Below are positions 32,936 through 41,825 of a stretch of DNA of 64,000 nucleotides, one piece after another (within the stretch, counting starts at the first letter, position 1; each line of letters begins with the position of its first letter). A program made the translations under genes and the position numbers. A model generated the notes under the pieces. That model ran no database searches and was not told the DNA's origin. It saw only the letters and a list, made by a program, of their open reading frames with translations. The stretch comes from Actinoplanes couchii (GTDB taxonomy: Bacteria; Actinomycetota; Actinomycetes; Mycobacteriales; Micromonosporaceae). The stretch is from contig NZ_BOMG01000033.1 in the NCBI RefSeq assembly GCF_016862075.1, positions 1 through 64,000 on the forward strand, read 5' to 3'.

Positions 32936-35419
32936 TCATCGGTGCACTTCCTCCGGGGTAACGGGGCGGGGACCGGGCCCGTTACGCCCCCGCTGGGCGG
33001 GTGCCGGGGTGGTGGCCCGGACGAGTCCGGCGATCCGGTCGGCGAAGACGGCCGGCCGAAGGTCGCGGGCCACCGCGGCGCGGGCCCGGGCGCTCTGCGC
33101 GGCGTAGCGGACCGGATCCCGCCGGAGCCCCTCGATCACCGCGGACGCCGTCTCCGGCGCGCAGGGCAGGGCGGTCTCACCGAACGCCGCGGCGAGGTGG
33201 TCCGGGACGAGCACCACACAGCCGGTCGCGGCCGCCTCCAGGGCGGGCCGGGAGGTGGTCTCGGCCAGGTGCTCCGGGGGAAAGTGCAGGTAGAAGTCGA
33301 GCTGGGCGGCGAAGGTCCGGGAGTCCAGGTCGGCCGGCTCGTAGACCAGCCAGGCGGCGGGCAGCCCGGACGGGCGCCGTGGGCTCTCCGGCAGGCGCAG
33401 CCGCACGTCGGCGCTCCGGCACCGGTGCGGCACGGTCAGCGCCGCCTCCAGGTCGCCGGGCCAGACCCCGGCGTCGCACAGGTCGACACCGACGACGGCC
33501 GGGCCGCGCCGGGCGGGCATCGGCCGGGCCACGTCCCGCGGTTCGACGACGGCCGGCAGGTCGAACGGGGTCATCGCCCCGGGGAAGTCGGTGCCGGCCA
33601 GCAGCGGGCGCACCCCGGGGTCGGCCGGGCACCAGAGCGGATCGGCCGCGAACAGCCGCCGGGCCGCCTCGCCGACCGCCTCGACGGTGTAGCGGCGGTC
33701 GCTGCCGTCCCGGCGGGCCGGCGCCCGGTCGGCGACCAGCAGCAGCCGCCGGGGCCGGATCCGGCAGCCGTCCTCGGGCGCGAACTGGAGCACCTCCGGC
33801 TGGCGGACCAGCAGCACCTCGGCGTCCACCTCGTCGGTCTCCAGCACCTGGTCCAGCTGTCCGGTGTTGATCAGCCGCTGGACGTCCGGGCTGAGCGAGC
33901 GGCGCTGCCGGTCCACCGACCGCAGCGCCTCCAGGTGCAGGATCGCCACCGACAGCCCGGCCGAGCGCAGCGCCCGGATCTCGGCGAGCGCGGACCGCTG
34001 GGTGCCGGTCAGGAACCGCCAGTCGGCGGCCACCACCACGTCGAAGCGCCGCGGGACGGCGAGGCCGCTGAGGTGGGCCGGGGCCACGAACGGGCGGTCC
34101 GGGCCGGGCGGCAGGTGCGGCGAGCCGGACGAGGCGTGCCAGCAGCGGTACGCCGACATGTACGCGGTCCGCGCCGGATGCATCCACCAGGCGCGGATCT
34201 CGGACCGGGACAGCGACCCCTCGGAGAGCCGGATCAGGGCCAGCGGGGTGGCGACCCGGCGTACCGAACCCGGGCCGAAGGCCGCCTGGATCCGCTCCAG
34301 GAACTCCGAGTCGGCGGCCTTGCGGACCCGGTCGAACCAGCCGATCCGCCGGATCACCTGGTCCTTGCGGAACAGCAGCGACGACACGTTGACCCGGCTC
34401 CGGCGGATGCCCGGCCGGGTCATCACCAGCCGGTCCGAGACGCTGATCCCCTCCGAGGTGGTGGCGAGCACCGCCCGGTCGGTGAGCATCGGCGCCATCT
34501 GCAGTTCGATCCGGCGCGGGTGGGACCAGTCGTCGGAGTCCTGGAACGTGACGAAGTCGCCGCGGGCCGCCTCCACCCCGGCGTTACGGGCCGCGTAGGT
34601 GCCGCCGTTGACCGGCATCCGGATCAGCCGCACCCGCGGGTCCAGGTCGGCGGCGGCGGCCAGCACCGCGTCGAACTCGCCCGGCGACGCGTCGTCGACC
34701 AGCACGATCTCCAGGTCCGGCCAGGACTGGGCGGCGATCGAACGGACCGCGGTGAGCAGACCCTCCCCCGGCCGGTACGCGGTGACCACCACCGACACCC
34801 GCTCACCGGCCGTCTCGCACGCGTGCCCGGCCGCACCGGCGAGCCGGTCGAACGGCTCCCGCTCCGGGGCCGCCAGCAGCATCGGCGCCGGCTCCGGGAA
34901 GAGTTCGGCGAACCGGGCCAGCCAGGCCTCCTCGGCCACCAGCCCGCCGGCGTGCGGATTGGCCAGGTCGATCTCCAGCGTCTGCCGGGCCGCGGCCGGG
35001 ATGTTCCGGTAGGCGCCGAGCAGCTGCCGGGCGTTGGCCGGCCCCTGCCAGGCGTGCACCAGCTGGACGTGCAGGGCCTGGTGGGCGGGCGGCAGCGAGC
35101 CGGCGCCGCGTCCGGTTCGGATCAGCGCGTAGAGGGCCAGCGCGTCGGCCCGGTCCTCCGGCAGCTCGTCCTGCAGGGCGATGGTCTGCGCCAGCCCGGC
35201 CAGCAGCGCCGGGTTCACCGGGCGGCGGATCCGGCGGGTGTCCCCCCGCCGGGCGGCCGCCAGCACCTCGTCCAGGCCGATCCCGGCCGCGCGGGCCAGC
35301 ACCCGGCGGGCCGCCACCGAGCGGTTGCGCATCGCCGTGTTCGGCAGCGACAGCTCCGCCCCGGCACCGGCGAGGGTGACATGATCGTCCAGCAACCCGA
35401 CCGGCTGCGCCTCAACCAT
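32936..35419 (-). CDS. Large GT2 glycosyltransferase with C-terminal GT-B-like module (paralogue)
   Basis: About 827 residues with the same layout as the GT2 hybrid at 27261: a helical N-terminal region, a GT2 domain with 'VSVVVTAYRPGEGLLT', 'EIVLVDDASPGEFDAV', 'NGGTYAARNAGVE' and 'FQDSDDWSHPRR', and a C-terminal lobe 'AQLDFYLHFPPEHLAETTS' followed by 'EAAATGCVVLVP'. The two are clear paralogues on opposite strands. I prefer the ATG (MVEAQPVGLL) preceded by ggag; an in-frame TTG 24 nt upstream has aaagga too close to it. It lies 65 nt downstream of glnD with no evident terminator between, so read-through from the nitrogen operon is possible. Confidence 0.8.
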   Translation of the reverse strand: MVEAQPVGLLDDHVTLAGAGAELSLPNTAMRNRSVAARRVLARAAGIGLDEVLAAARRGDTRRIRRPVNPALLAGLAQTIALQDELPEDRADALALYALIRTGRGAGSLPPAHQALHVQLVHAWQGPANARQLLGAYRNIPAAARQTLEIDLANPHAGGLVAEEAWLARFAELFPEPAPMLLAAPEREPFDRLAGAAGHACETAGERVSVVVTAYRPGEGLLTAVRSIAAQSWPDLEIVLVDDASPGEFDAVLAAAADLDPRVRLIRMPVNGGTYAARNAGVEAARGDFVTFQDSDDWSHPRRIELQMAPMLTDRAVLATTSEGISVSDRLVMTRPGIRRSRVNVSSLLFRKDQVIRRIGWFDRVRKAADSEFLERIQAAFGPGSVRRVATPLALIRLSEGSLSRSEIRAWWMHPARTAYMSAYRCWHASSGSPHLPPGPDRPFVAPAHLSGLAVPRRFDVVVAADWRFLTGTQRSALAEIRALRSAGLSVAILHLEALRSVDRQRRSLSPDVQRLINTGQLDQVLETDEVDAEVLLVRQPEVLQFAPEDGCRIRPRRLLLVADRAPARRDGSDRRYTVEAVGEAARRLFAADPLWCPADPGVRPLLAGTDFPGAMTPFDLPAVVEPRDVARPMPARRGPAVVGVDLCDAGVWPGDLEAALTVPHRCRSADVRLRLPESPRRPSGLPAAWLVYEPADLDSRTFAAQLDFYLHFPPEHLAETTSRPALEAAATGCVVLVPDHLAAAFGETALPCAPETASAVIEGLRRDPVRYAAQSARARAAVARDLRPAVFADRIAGLVRATTPAPAQRGRNGPGPRPVTPEEVHR

Positions 35420-35484
35420 CGACTCTCCGTCCGTACCCGGCAATGTCCTTTCGGATCAACGCCGGGACGGCGACAACGGTGACG

Positions 35485-37755
35485 CTAGACCGCGGCCAGG
35501 ACCGCCGCTTCCACCCGGTCCCGCTCCTCCTCCGACGCCCAGGCGCCGACCAGGTAGAACGCGTCGACCACGTCGCTGCCGAGGGTGGAGATGCGGGCCG
35601 CGCGGATCTCCGCGCCGGCCTCGTCGAGCGCGTGGGTGACCCGGTAGAGCAGCCCCGGCGAATCGGCGGCGCGCAGTTCCAGCACCACCGCGTCGGTGGC
35701 GATGTCCCGCTGCCAGACCACCCGGGGCGAGGCGGTCCCGCCCCGCGCGCTCATCGCGCGGGCCCGGACCCGCTGGGTCACCGAGACGTCCCCGGCGCCG
35801 ACCCGGCGCAGGTCGGCGGCGAGAGCGACCGGCTCGTACGGCGATCCGTACCGCGGCTGGGTGTAGAACTCGACGATCGCCCGCTCGTCCACCGTGATGG
35901 TGTTCGCGGCGACCACGTCGAGCCGGTGCATGGCCAGGCAGGCGGCCACTCCGGCGAGCAGTCCGCGCCGGTCGGCGGCGGCCACCGCGACCCGGTCGCC
36001 GTCCAGGTGCACCACCGGCAGGGTGCCGTCGAGCAGCTCCGGGTCGGGTTCCGGCGGTTGCGGCAGGGCGCCGGTGTCCAGCCGGGTGTGCACCCGGTCG
36101 ACGAGTTCGGCCATCAGCCGGCCCTTCCAGTCCGACCAGGCGGCCGGTCCGGTGGCGTGCGAGTCGGCGCGGGCCAGGGCGTGCAGCAGGTGCAGGGTCT
36201 GCGTGTCGCCGACCGCCTCGGCGACGGCGGAGATGGTCTTCGGGTCGCTCAGGTCGCGGCGGGTCGCCACGTCGGGCAGCAGCAGGTGCAGCCGGACCAT
36301 CTTCTCGATCATGGCCACGTCGGCGGGTGGCAGGCCGATCCGGGCGGCGATGTCGGCGGCGATCGGGGCGCCCACGATGCTGTGGTCGCCGGGCAGGCCC
36401 TTGCCGACGTCGTGCAGGAACGCGCCGATCAGCAGCAGGTCCGGCCGGTCCACCTCGCGGGTGTGTGCGGTGGCCTCGTAGGCGGCCTGCACCAGGTGCC
36501 GGTCCAGGGTGTACCGGTGGATCGGGTGGTGCTGCGGGAGGCCGCGCATCCGGGCCCACTCGGGCAGCCACGCGTCGATCAGCCCGTACCTGTCGCAGGT
36601 CTCCCAGGCGGGCAGCAGTCCCGCGCCGGAGCCGAGCAGCGAGACCAGCGCGGCCCGGGCGGCGGGTGGCCACGGGGTGGGCAGCGGCGGGCAGAACGAG
36701 GCGAGCCATTCGCTGGTGGCGCGGGCGATCGGCAGCCGGACGACGGCGGCCGCGGCGGCCACCCGCAGCGAGAGGCTGGGGTCCGGGACCGGGCCGATCG
36801 CGGTCCGGGCCAGGACCAGCTCACCGTCCTGTTCGACGACGTCGCGGGCGACCGGGCGGCGGGCGGCCGGGGTTCCGGGCGGGCCGGTGCGGCGGCGGTT
36901 GCGCAGCCGGTCGACGGCCCGCCAGGCGTCGTCCACGGCGTGCGCGATGGTCCGGGCGTCGCCGGACACCCGGCGCAGCAGCGTGTCCGGGTCCTCGATG
37001 CCGAGCAGGTCGGCGACGGCCTTGCGCTCCTGGGCGACCAGCCGGTCCACCCGGCGGCCGACGGCCAGGTGCAGGGCGTCGCGGGTGTCGAGCAGGCGCA
37101 GGGTGGCGGCCCGGACCGCGGGGCGCATGGTGTCGGCGATGCCGGCCCGGCCGATGCCGCGGAGCAGGGTGATGTCGCGCAGGCCGCCGCTGGCCTCCTT
37201 GAGGTCGCCCTCGAGCAGGAAGGCCAGCTCGCCGTGGCTGGTCCACCGGCTGGTGGTGATCTCGCGCAGCTGGGGCATGGACCGGACGGCGGTGCGCCGC
37301 CACTGGTCGGCGACCGCGGCGATCAGTTCGGCGGAGAGGGCCGCGTCGCCGGCGACGTGCCGGGCGTCGAGCAGGCCGAGGGAGACCTTCACGTCGTCGT
37401 GGGCGACGGACAGGGCTTCCGGGAGGGTACGCACCGAGTGGTCCAGCCCGAGGCGGGCGTCCCAGATCGGGTACCAGAGCGAGGAGGCGATCCGGTCGAT
37501 CCCGGCGGTGCCGTTGTGCAGCAGCACCAGGTCGAGGTCGCTGTAGGGGGCGCAGTCGCGCCGGCCGAGCCCACCGACCGCGATCAGGCTGACGCCGGGC
37601 AGGTGGGACGGGAAGAGGGTGGTCAGCCAGCTGTCGAGCGCCGCCGCCCGCTCGTCGCGGGCGGCGGACCCGATGTGGCCCTGCAGCTCGTCGAGTGAGC
37701 CGCCCGCTGCCGGGCGTGCGGGCGGGGCCGGCGGCTCACTCAACGGATTCGTCAT
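35485..37755 (-). CDS. glnD: PII uridylyltransferase/uridylyl-removing enzyme
   Basis: This nitrogen sensor modifies and de-modifies PII. The 756-residue protein has, in order, the nucleotidyltransferase motif 'GGLGRRDCAPYSDLDLVLL' with its metal Asp pair, the central linker, the HD phosphohydrolase domain 'LIGAFLHDVGKGLPGDHS', and two C-terminal ACT repeats ('VVHLDGDRVAVAAADRRGLL' and 'VVLELRAADSPGLLYRVTHA'). In actinobacteria GlnD homologues can act as adenylyltransferases on GlnK, so UMP versus AMP transfer is open. It follows glnB by 4 nt as the last gene of amt-glnB-glnD. Confidence 0.94.
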   Translation of the reverse strand: MTNPLSEPPAPPARPAAGGSLDELQGHIGSAARDERAAALDSWLTTLFPSHLPGVSLIAVGGLGRRDCAPYSDLDLVLLHNGTAGIDRIASSLWYPIWDARLGLDHSVRTLPEALSVAHDDVKVSLGLLDARHVAGDAALSAELIAAVADQWRRTAVRSMPQLREITTSRWTSHGELAFLLEGDLKEASGGLRDITLLRGIGRAGIADTMRPAVRAATLRLLDTRDALHLAVGRRVDRLVAQERKAVADLLGIEDPDTLLRRVSGDARTIAHAVDDAWRAVDRLRNRRRTGPPGTPAARRPVARDVVEQDGELVLARTAIGPVPDPSLSLRVAAAAAVVRLPIARATSEWLASFCPPLPTPWPPAARAALVSLLGSGAGLLPAWETCDRYGLIDAWLPEWARMRGLPQHHPIHRYTLDRHLVQAAYEATAHTREVDRPDLLLIGAFLHDVGKGLPGDHSIVGAPIAADIAARIGLPPADVAMIEKMVRLHLLLPDVATRRDLSDPKTISAVAEAVGDTQTLHLLHALARADSHATGPAAWSDWKGRLMAELVDRVHTRLDTGALPQPPEPDPELLDGTLPVVHLDGDRVAVAAADRRGLLAGVAACLAMHRLDVVAANTITVDERAIVEFYTQPRYGSPYEPVALAADLRRVGAGDVSVTQRVRARAMSARGGTASPRVVWQRDIATDAVVLELRAADSPGLLYRVTHALDEAGAEIRAARISTLGSDVVDAFYLVGAWASEEERDRVEAAVLAAV

Positions 37756-37759
37756 CGGA

Positions 37760-38131
<372 letters not shown>

Positions 38132-39505
38132 TTAACCGGAGATCTTCTCGCCGACCGGGGCGTCGTCCCCGGTCTTCGCGGCGCCGGGCTTGATGCCCGC
38201 CATCGCGAAGGCGCTGCCGCCGCCGCTGCCACCGGCCGGGGTGAGGTCGTAGGCGCTCTCGGCGTGCTCGGCGAGGTCGATACCGTCGATCTCGGCGTCC
38301 TTGTCGAGACGGAAGCCGATGGTCTTGTTGATCACGAAGCCCAGGACGAAGGCGACGGCGAACGAGTAGACCGTCACGATCAGGGCGCTGAGCGCCTGGA
38401 CACCGAGCTGGGTGACACCACCGCCGTAGAACAGGCCCTGGTTCTCGACCAGCGCGTTGACCTCGCTGGTGCCGAAGAGGCCGATCCAGAGGCAGCCGAT
38501 CCAGCCGCCGACGAAGTGGACGCCGACCACGTCGAGCGAGTCGTCGAAGCCGAGCTTGTACTTCAGCGAGATCGACAGGGCACAGACGGCGCCGGCGACC
38601 AGGCCGAGCAGCGCCGCGGCCCAGGGGGCGACGAAGGCACACGCCGGGGTGATGGCGACCAGACCGGCGATGGCGCCGGAGGACGCGCCGACCAGGGTGG
38701 GCTTGCCGTCGCGGATCTTCTCGACGAGCAGCCAGCCGAGGACCGCCGCGGCGGTGGCGAGCTGGGTGTTCAGGAAGGCGAGACCGGTGACGGCGTCGGC
38801 GGTCAGCTCGGAGCCGGCGTTGAAGCCGAACCAGCCGAACCACAGCAGGCCGGTGCCGAGCGCGACGAACGGCACGTTGTGCGGCTTCATCGCCTCACGC
38901 GGCCAGCCGACCCGCTTGCCCAGGACCAGGACCAGAGCCAGCGCGGCCGCACCGGCGTTGATGTGCACCGCGGTACCACCGGCGAAGTCCAGCGCGCCGA
39001 GGCCGGCGCCGATGAAGCCACCGCCCCAGACCCAGTGGGCGACCGGGAAGTAGACCAGGGTGGCCCAGGCGCCGGCGAAGACCAGCCAGCCGCCGAACTT
39101 GGCCCGGTCGCTGATCGCGCCGCTGATCAGGGCGACGGTGATGATGGCGAACATCATCTGGAACGCCATGAAGACGTACAGCGGGATGCCGGTGCCGCTC
39201 GGGTTCTCGGCGGACGCGCCCCACAGGTCGCCCTCGCCGAGGAAGGTCTTGGTGCCCAGGTAGTCACCGACGTTGCCGATCACACTGCCGACGTCGGACC
39301 CGAAGGCGAGAGAGAATCCGTAGAAGAACCACAGAATGGAGATGAGCCCCATCGCGCTGAAGCTCATCATGATCATGTTCAGAACACCCTTGGACCGGTT
39401 CAGGCCGCCGTAGAACAGCGCCAGGCCAGGGGTCATGAGCAACACGATCGCGCTGGAGATGAGCAGCCAGGCGGTGTTGCCGGTATCAATAGTCGGTTCA
39501 GGCAC
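38132..39505 (-). CDS. amt: Ammonium transporter
   Basis: An Amt/Mep/Rh channel for NH4+/NH3 with 11 predicted transmembrane helices in 457 residues. N-terminal 'TAWLLISSAIVLLMTPGLAL' leads to 'FYGGLNRSKGVLN'. The twin pore histidines are seen in 'GGTAVHINAGAAALA' and 'VVGVHFVGGWIGCL'. The GTG start has a strong aggagg site. The C-terminal cytoplasmic tail, which contacts PII, extends with a Gly/Ser-rich stretch. First gene of amt-glnB-glnD. Confidence 0.95.
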   Translation of the reverse strand: MPEPTIDTGNTAWLLISSAIVLLMTPGLALFYGGLNRSKGVLNMIMMSFSAMGLISILWFFYGFSLAFGSDVGSVIGNVGDYLGTKTFLGEGDLWGASAENPSGTGIPLYVFMAFQMMFAIITVALISGAISDRAKFGGWLVFAGAWATLVYFPVAHWVWGGGFIGAGLGALDFAGGTAVHINAGAAALALVLVLGKRVGWPREAMKPHNVPFVALGTGLLWFGWFGFNAGSELTADAVTGLAFLNTQLATAAAVLGWLLVEKIRDGKPTLVGASSGAIAGLVAITPACAFVAPWAAALLGLVAGAVCALSISLKYKLGFDDSLDVVGVHFVGGWIGCLWIGLFGTSEVNALVENQGLFYGGGVTQLGVQALSALIVTVYSFAVAFVLGFVINKTIGFRLDKDAEIDGIDLAEHAESAYDLTPAGGSGGGSAFAMAGIKPGAAKTGDDAPVGEKISG

Positions 39506-39616
39506 GCCGGCCTCCTAAAGTCGGAACCCCTTCTCGCGGCGCAGCGTGGCTACATCGCCCCTGGCCGGATGCGCGGAAGCTTTCCGGTCCCCTGTTTCGC
39601 ACACGGGCGTGAGGCG

Positions 39617-39658
39617 ATTACCGGTGAGTGACGGCGTGTTTCCGACGTGTGAAGAAAC
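39617..39658. promoter_or_regulatory. Candidate GlnR-type binding region upstream of amt
   Basis: Half-sites resembling the actinobacterial GlnR pattern (GTnAC and GAAAC or their complements, spaced 5-6 nt) recur: ATTAC, GTGAC, GTTTC, GTGAA, GAAAC. They lie 112-153 nt before the amt start. The spacing is imperfect, so this is a suggestion based on known GlnR control of amt operons. Confidence 0.3.
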
Positions 39659-39685
39659 TCTCACAGCCCCTCGGGGGCCCGGCTT

Positions 39686-39708
39686 CTGTCGCGCGGATCG
39701 CGCGACAG
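39686..39708 (-). terminator. Terminator hairpin after the phosphotransferase gene
   Basis: A perfect 10-bp stem (ctgtcgcgcg / cgcgcgacag) with a GAT loop lies 3 nt downstream of the phosphotransferase stop. It separates that gene from the amt promoter region. No T-run. Confidence 0.65.
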
Positions 39709-39711
39709 CAG

Positions 39712-40509
39712 CTAGCGGAGGGCGTACTCCAGGGTGTGGCGCTCGTAGTCGAGCAGCCGCAGATCCCGCATCGGGCGGCGCAGGTGGCCCTTGTGCACGA
39801 TCCGGACGAACGCCGGATCACCGGCCGCGGCCATCCGCCGGATGCCCTCGACGTGGTCGACGATCCGTTTGCGCAACGTCCGGACGAGGCGGTGCCGGTC
39901 CCGGGGGATCAGCCCGTACGCGTCGGCGAACAGCCGCAGCCGGCGCGGGCGGTTCGGGCGCTTCCAGCCGAGCGTGTACGAGTCCCGGTCGCTGAAGAGC
40001 GGCACCCAGGTCCAGGCCGCGTACGCCACGTCATAGAGCCGTGAGCCCGGCGACGCCAGGTCGAAATCGATCAGGGCCAGGGTGCCGTCCGGCCGCCAGA
40101 CCACGTTGTGCGGCGCGGCGTCGTGGTGGCAGATCACCTCGGTGTCCGGCGGGGGCGGCCCGAACGAGCGCCACACCGAGCCGGGCGGGGGGACGAACCC
40201 GTACTGCGCGTCGTGGAACATCCGCAGCATGGTCGCCACGGTGACCAGCGCCTCCTCGGTCACCCAGTGGGGGGCGAGGGGGTACTCCCCGCACTCGCCG
40301 TCCAGGTAGGAGAGGACCTCGCGGCCCTTCTCGTCCATCCCGAGGGCGTGCGGCGAGCCGGTGAACCCGACCCGCTCCAGGTGGAGCAGGAGGGAGTGCA
40401 CGGCCGGTGTCCACGGCCCGGCGTTGCGCCGGACCGTGTCACCGATCCGGGAGACAGTACTGACGTTGCCACCGTGCAGCGGGATCTCCCGCAACGGCTC
40501 CTGCGTCAC
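39712..40509 (-). CDS. Aminoglycoside-phosphotransferase-like kinase
   Basis: A 265-residue protein-kinase-like phosphotransferase of the APH/choline-kinase group. The catalytic loop is 'ICHHDAAPHNVVW' (HxDxxxxN) and the metal motif 'LALIDFDLASPG'. The N-lobe is short, and 'VSRIGDTVRRNAGPWTP' places the usual ATP-contact strand. Substrate unknown; such enzymes phosphorylate small-molecule alcohols or sugars and rarely prove to be resistance genes. It lies 36 nt downstream of ftsY and is followed by a hairpin. Confidence 0.8.
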   Translation of the reverse strand: MTQEPLREIPLHGGNVSTVSRIGDTVRRNAGPWTPAVHSLLLHLERVGFTGSPHALGMDEKGREVLSYLDGECGEYPLAPHWVTEEALVTVATMLRMFHDAQYGFVPPPGSVWRSFGPPPPDTEVICHHDAAPHNVVWRPDGTLALIDFDLASPGSRLYDVAYAAWTWVPLFSDRDSYTLGWKRPNRPRRLRLFADAYGLIPRDRHRLVRTLRKRIVDHVEGIRRMAAAGDPAFVRIVHKGHLRRPMRDLRLLDYERHTLEYALR

Positions 40510-40545
40510 TAAATGCCTCCCGGTGGGTCCAGAACTCCTGAAATC

Positions 40546-41709
40546 CTACGCGTCAGATCCAATAAGAGCTTCCACGAAGGCCTTCGGCTCGAACGGGGCG
40601 AGATCGTCGGGGCCCTCACCGAGGCCGACGAGCTTCACCGGGATGCCCAGCTTGCGCTGCACGGCGATGACGATGCCGCCCTTGGCGGTGCCGTCCAGCT
40701 TGGTCAGCACCACCCCGGTGACGTCCACCACCTCGGTGAACACCCGGGCCTGCTCCAGCCCGTTCTGCCCGGTGGTGGCGTCCAGCACCAGCAGCGTCTC
40801 GTCGACCGCCCCGTGCTTCTCCACCACCCGCTTGACCTTGCCCAGCTCGTCCATCAGGCCGACCTTGTTCTGCAGTCGCCCGGCGGTGTCGATCAGCACG
40901 GTGTCCACGCCGGAGTCGATGCCCCGCTTGACCGCGTCGAACGCCACGCTGGCCGGGTCGCCGCCCTCCGGGCCACGCACGGTCTCGGCGCCGACCCGCT
41001 CGCCCCAGGTCTGGATCTGGTCGGCGGCCGCGGCCCGGAACGTGTCGGCCGCGCCGAACAGCACGGTCCCGCCGTCACCGATCAGCACCCGGCCGATCTT
41101 GCCGCAGGTGGTGGTCTTGCCCGCGCCGTTCACCCCGACGACCAGGACGACGGCGGGACGGCCGTCGTGCGGCGCGGTCTTCAGACTGCGGTCCATCTCC
41201 GGTTCGAGAGCGGCGACGAGCTCCTCGACGAGCTGCTCACGGACCTCGGCGACGGTGCGGGAGCCGAGCACCCGGACCCGCTCGCGCAGCCGCTCGACGA
41301 TCACCTGGGTGGCCTCGATCCCGACGTCCGCGGTGATCAGGCTCTCCTCGATCTCCTCCCAGTCCTCCTCTTCCAGGTGGTCCCGGGAGAGGACGCTGAG
41401 CAGACCGCGGCCGAGAGCGGTCTGCGATCGGGCCAGCCGGGCCCGGAGCCGGACCAGACGGCCGGCCGAGGGCTCCGGCTTCTCGATGACGGGGGCCTCG
41501 ACAACCGGCGCCTCGACGACCGGTTCCTCCACCACGACCGGCGGGGCGGGTTTCTCGACGAGCGGCGGGATCTCCTGGTCGACCGGCGGCACGGTCGGCA
41601 CCGTGGGCGGCGGCGGAAGATCGCGACGGCGCATCTTCGGCACCACGAGTCCGACCGCGCCCACGATCAGGACGACGAGCAGGATCACTGCGGTCACCAC
41701 GTATTCCAT
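40546..41709 (-). CDS. ftsY: Signal recognition particle receptor FtsY
   Basis: The SRP-receptor GTPase, 387 residues. It begins with a membrane helix 'MEYVVTAVILLVVLIVGAVG', then a Pro/Glu/Val-rich linker (about 35-90), then the NG domain: 'GVNGAGKTTTCGKIGRVL', 'TVLIDTAGRLQNK' and 'LTKLDGTAKGG'. The N-terminal transmembrane anchor instead of an acidic A domain is typical of actinobacterial FtsY. The partner Ffh is in the same window. The ATG is supported by the hydrophobic N-terminus; the upstream 116 nt separate it from the divergent PhoD-like gene. Confidence 0.95.
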   Translation of the reverse strand: MEYVVTAVILLVVLIVGAVGLVVPKMRRRDLPPPPTVPTVPPVDQEIPPLVEKPAPPVVVEEPVVEAPVVEAPVIEKPEPSAGRLVRLRARLARSQTALGRGLLSVLSRDHLEEEDWEEIEESLITADVGIEATQVIVERLRERVRVLGSRTVAEVREQLVEELVAALEPEMDRSLKTAPHDGRPAVVLVVGVNGAGKTTTCGKIGRVLIGDGGTVLFGAADTFRAAAADQIQTWGERVGAETVRGPEGGDPASVAFDAVKRGIDSGVDTVLIDTAGRLQNKVGLMDELGKVKRVVEKHGAVDETLLVLDATTGQNGLEQARVFTEVVDVTGVVLTKLDGTAKGGIVIAVQRKLGIPVKLVGLGEGPDDLAPFEPKAFVEALIGSDA

Positions 41710-41776
41710 GCCCGAATCCTGACAGATGAGTGATGCGCATGTGGCGGAGGTAGCGCACTGGCGGTTCCGGTGCGGA

Positions 41777-41809
41777 TTGACGGAGGATGGGTCGCCCCTT
41801 GATTACGCT
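41777..41809 (+). promoter_or_regulatory. Weak candidate promoter for the PhoD-like gene
   Basis: TTGACG matches the -35 consensus well and TACGCT the -10 pattern TAnnnT, but the spacer is 21 nt, longer than usual. It lies 16 nt before the TTG start. Confidence 0.25.
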
Positions 41810-41825
41810 GTAGAGGATCCCCCCA

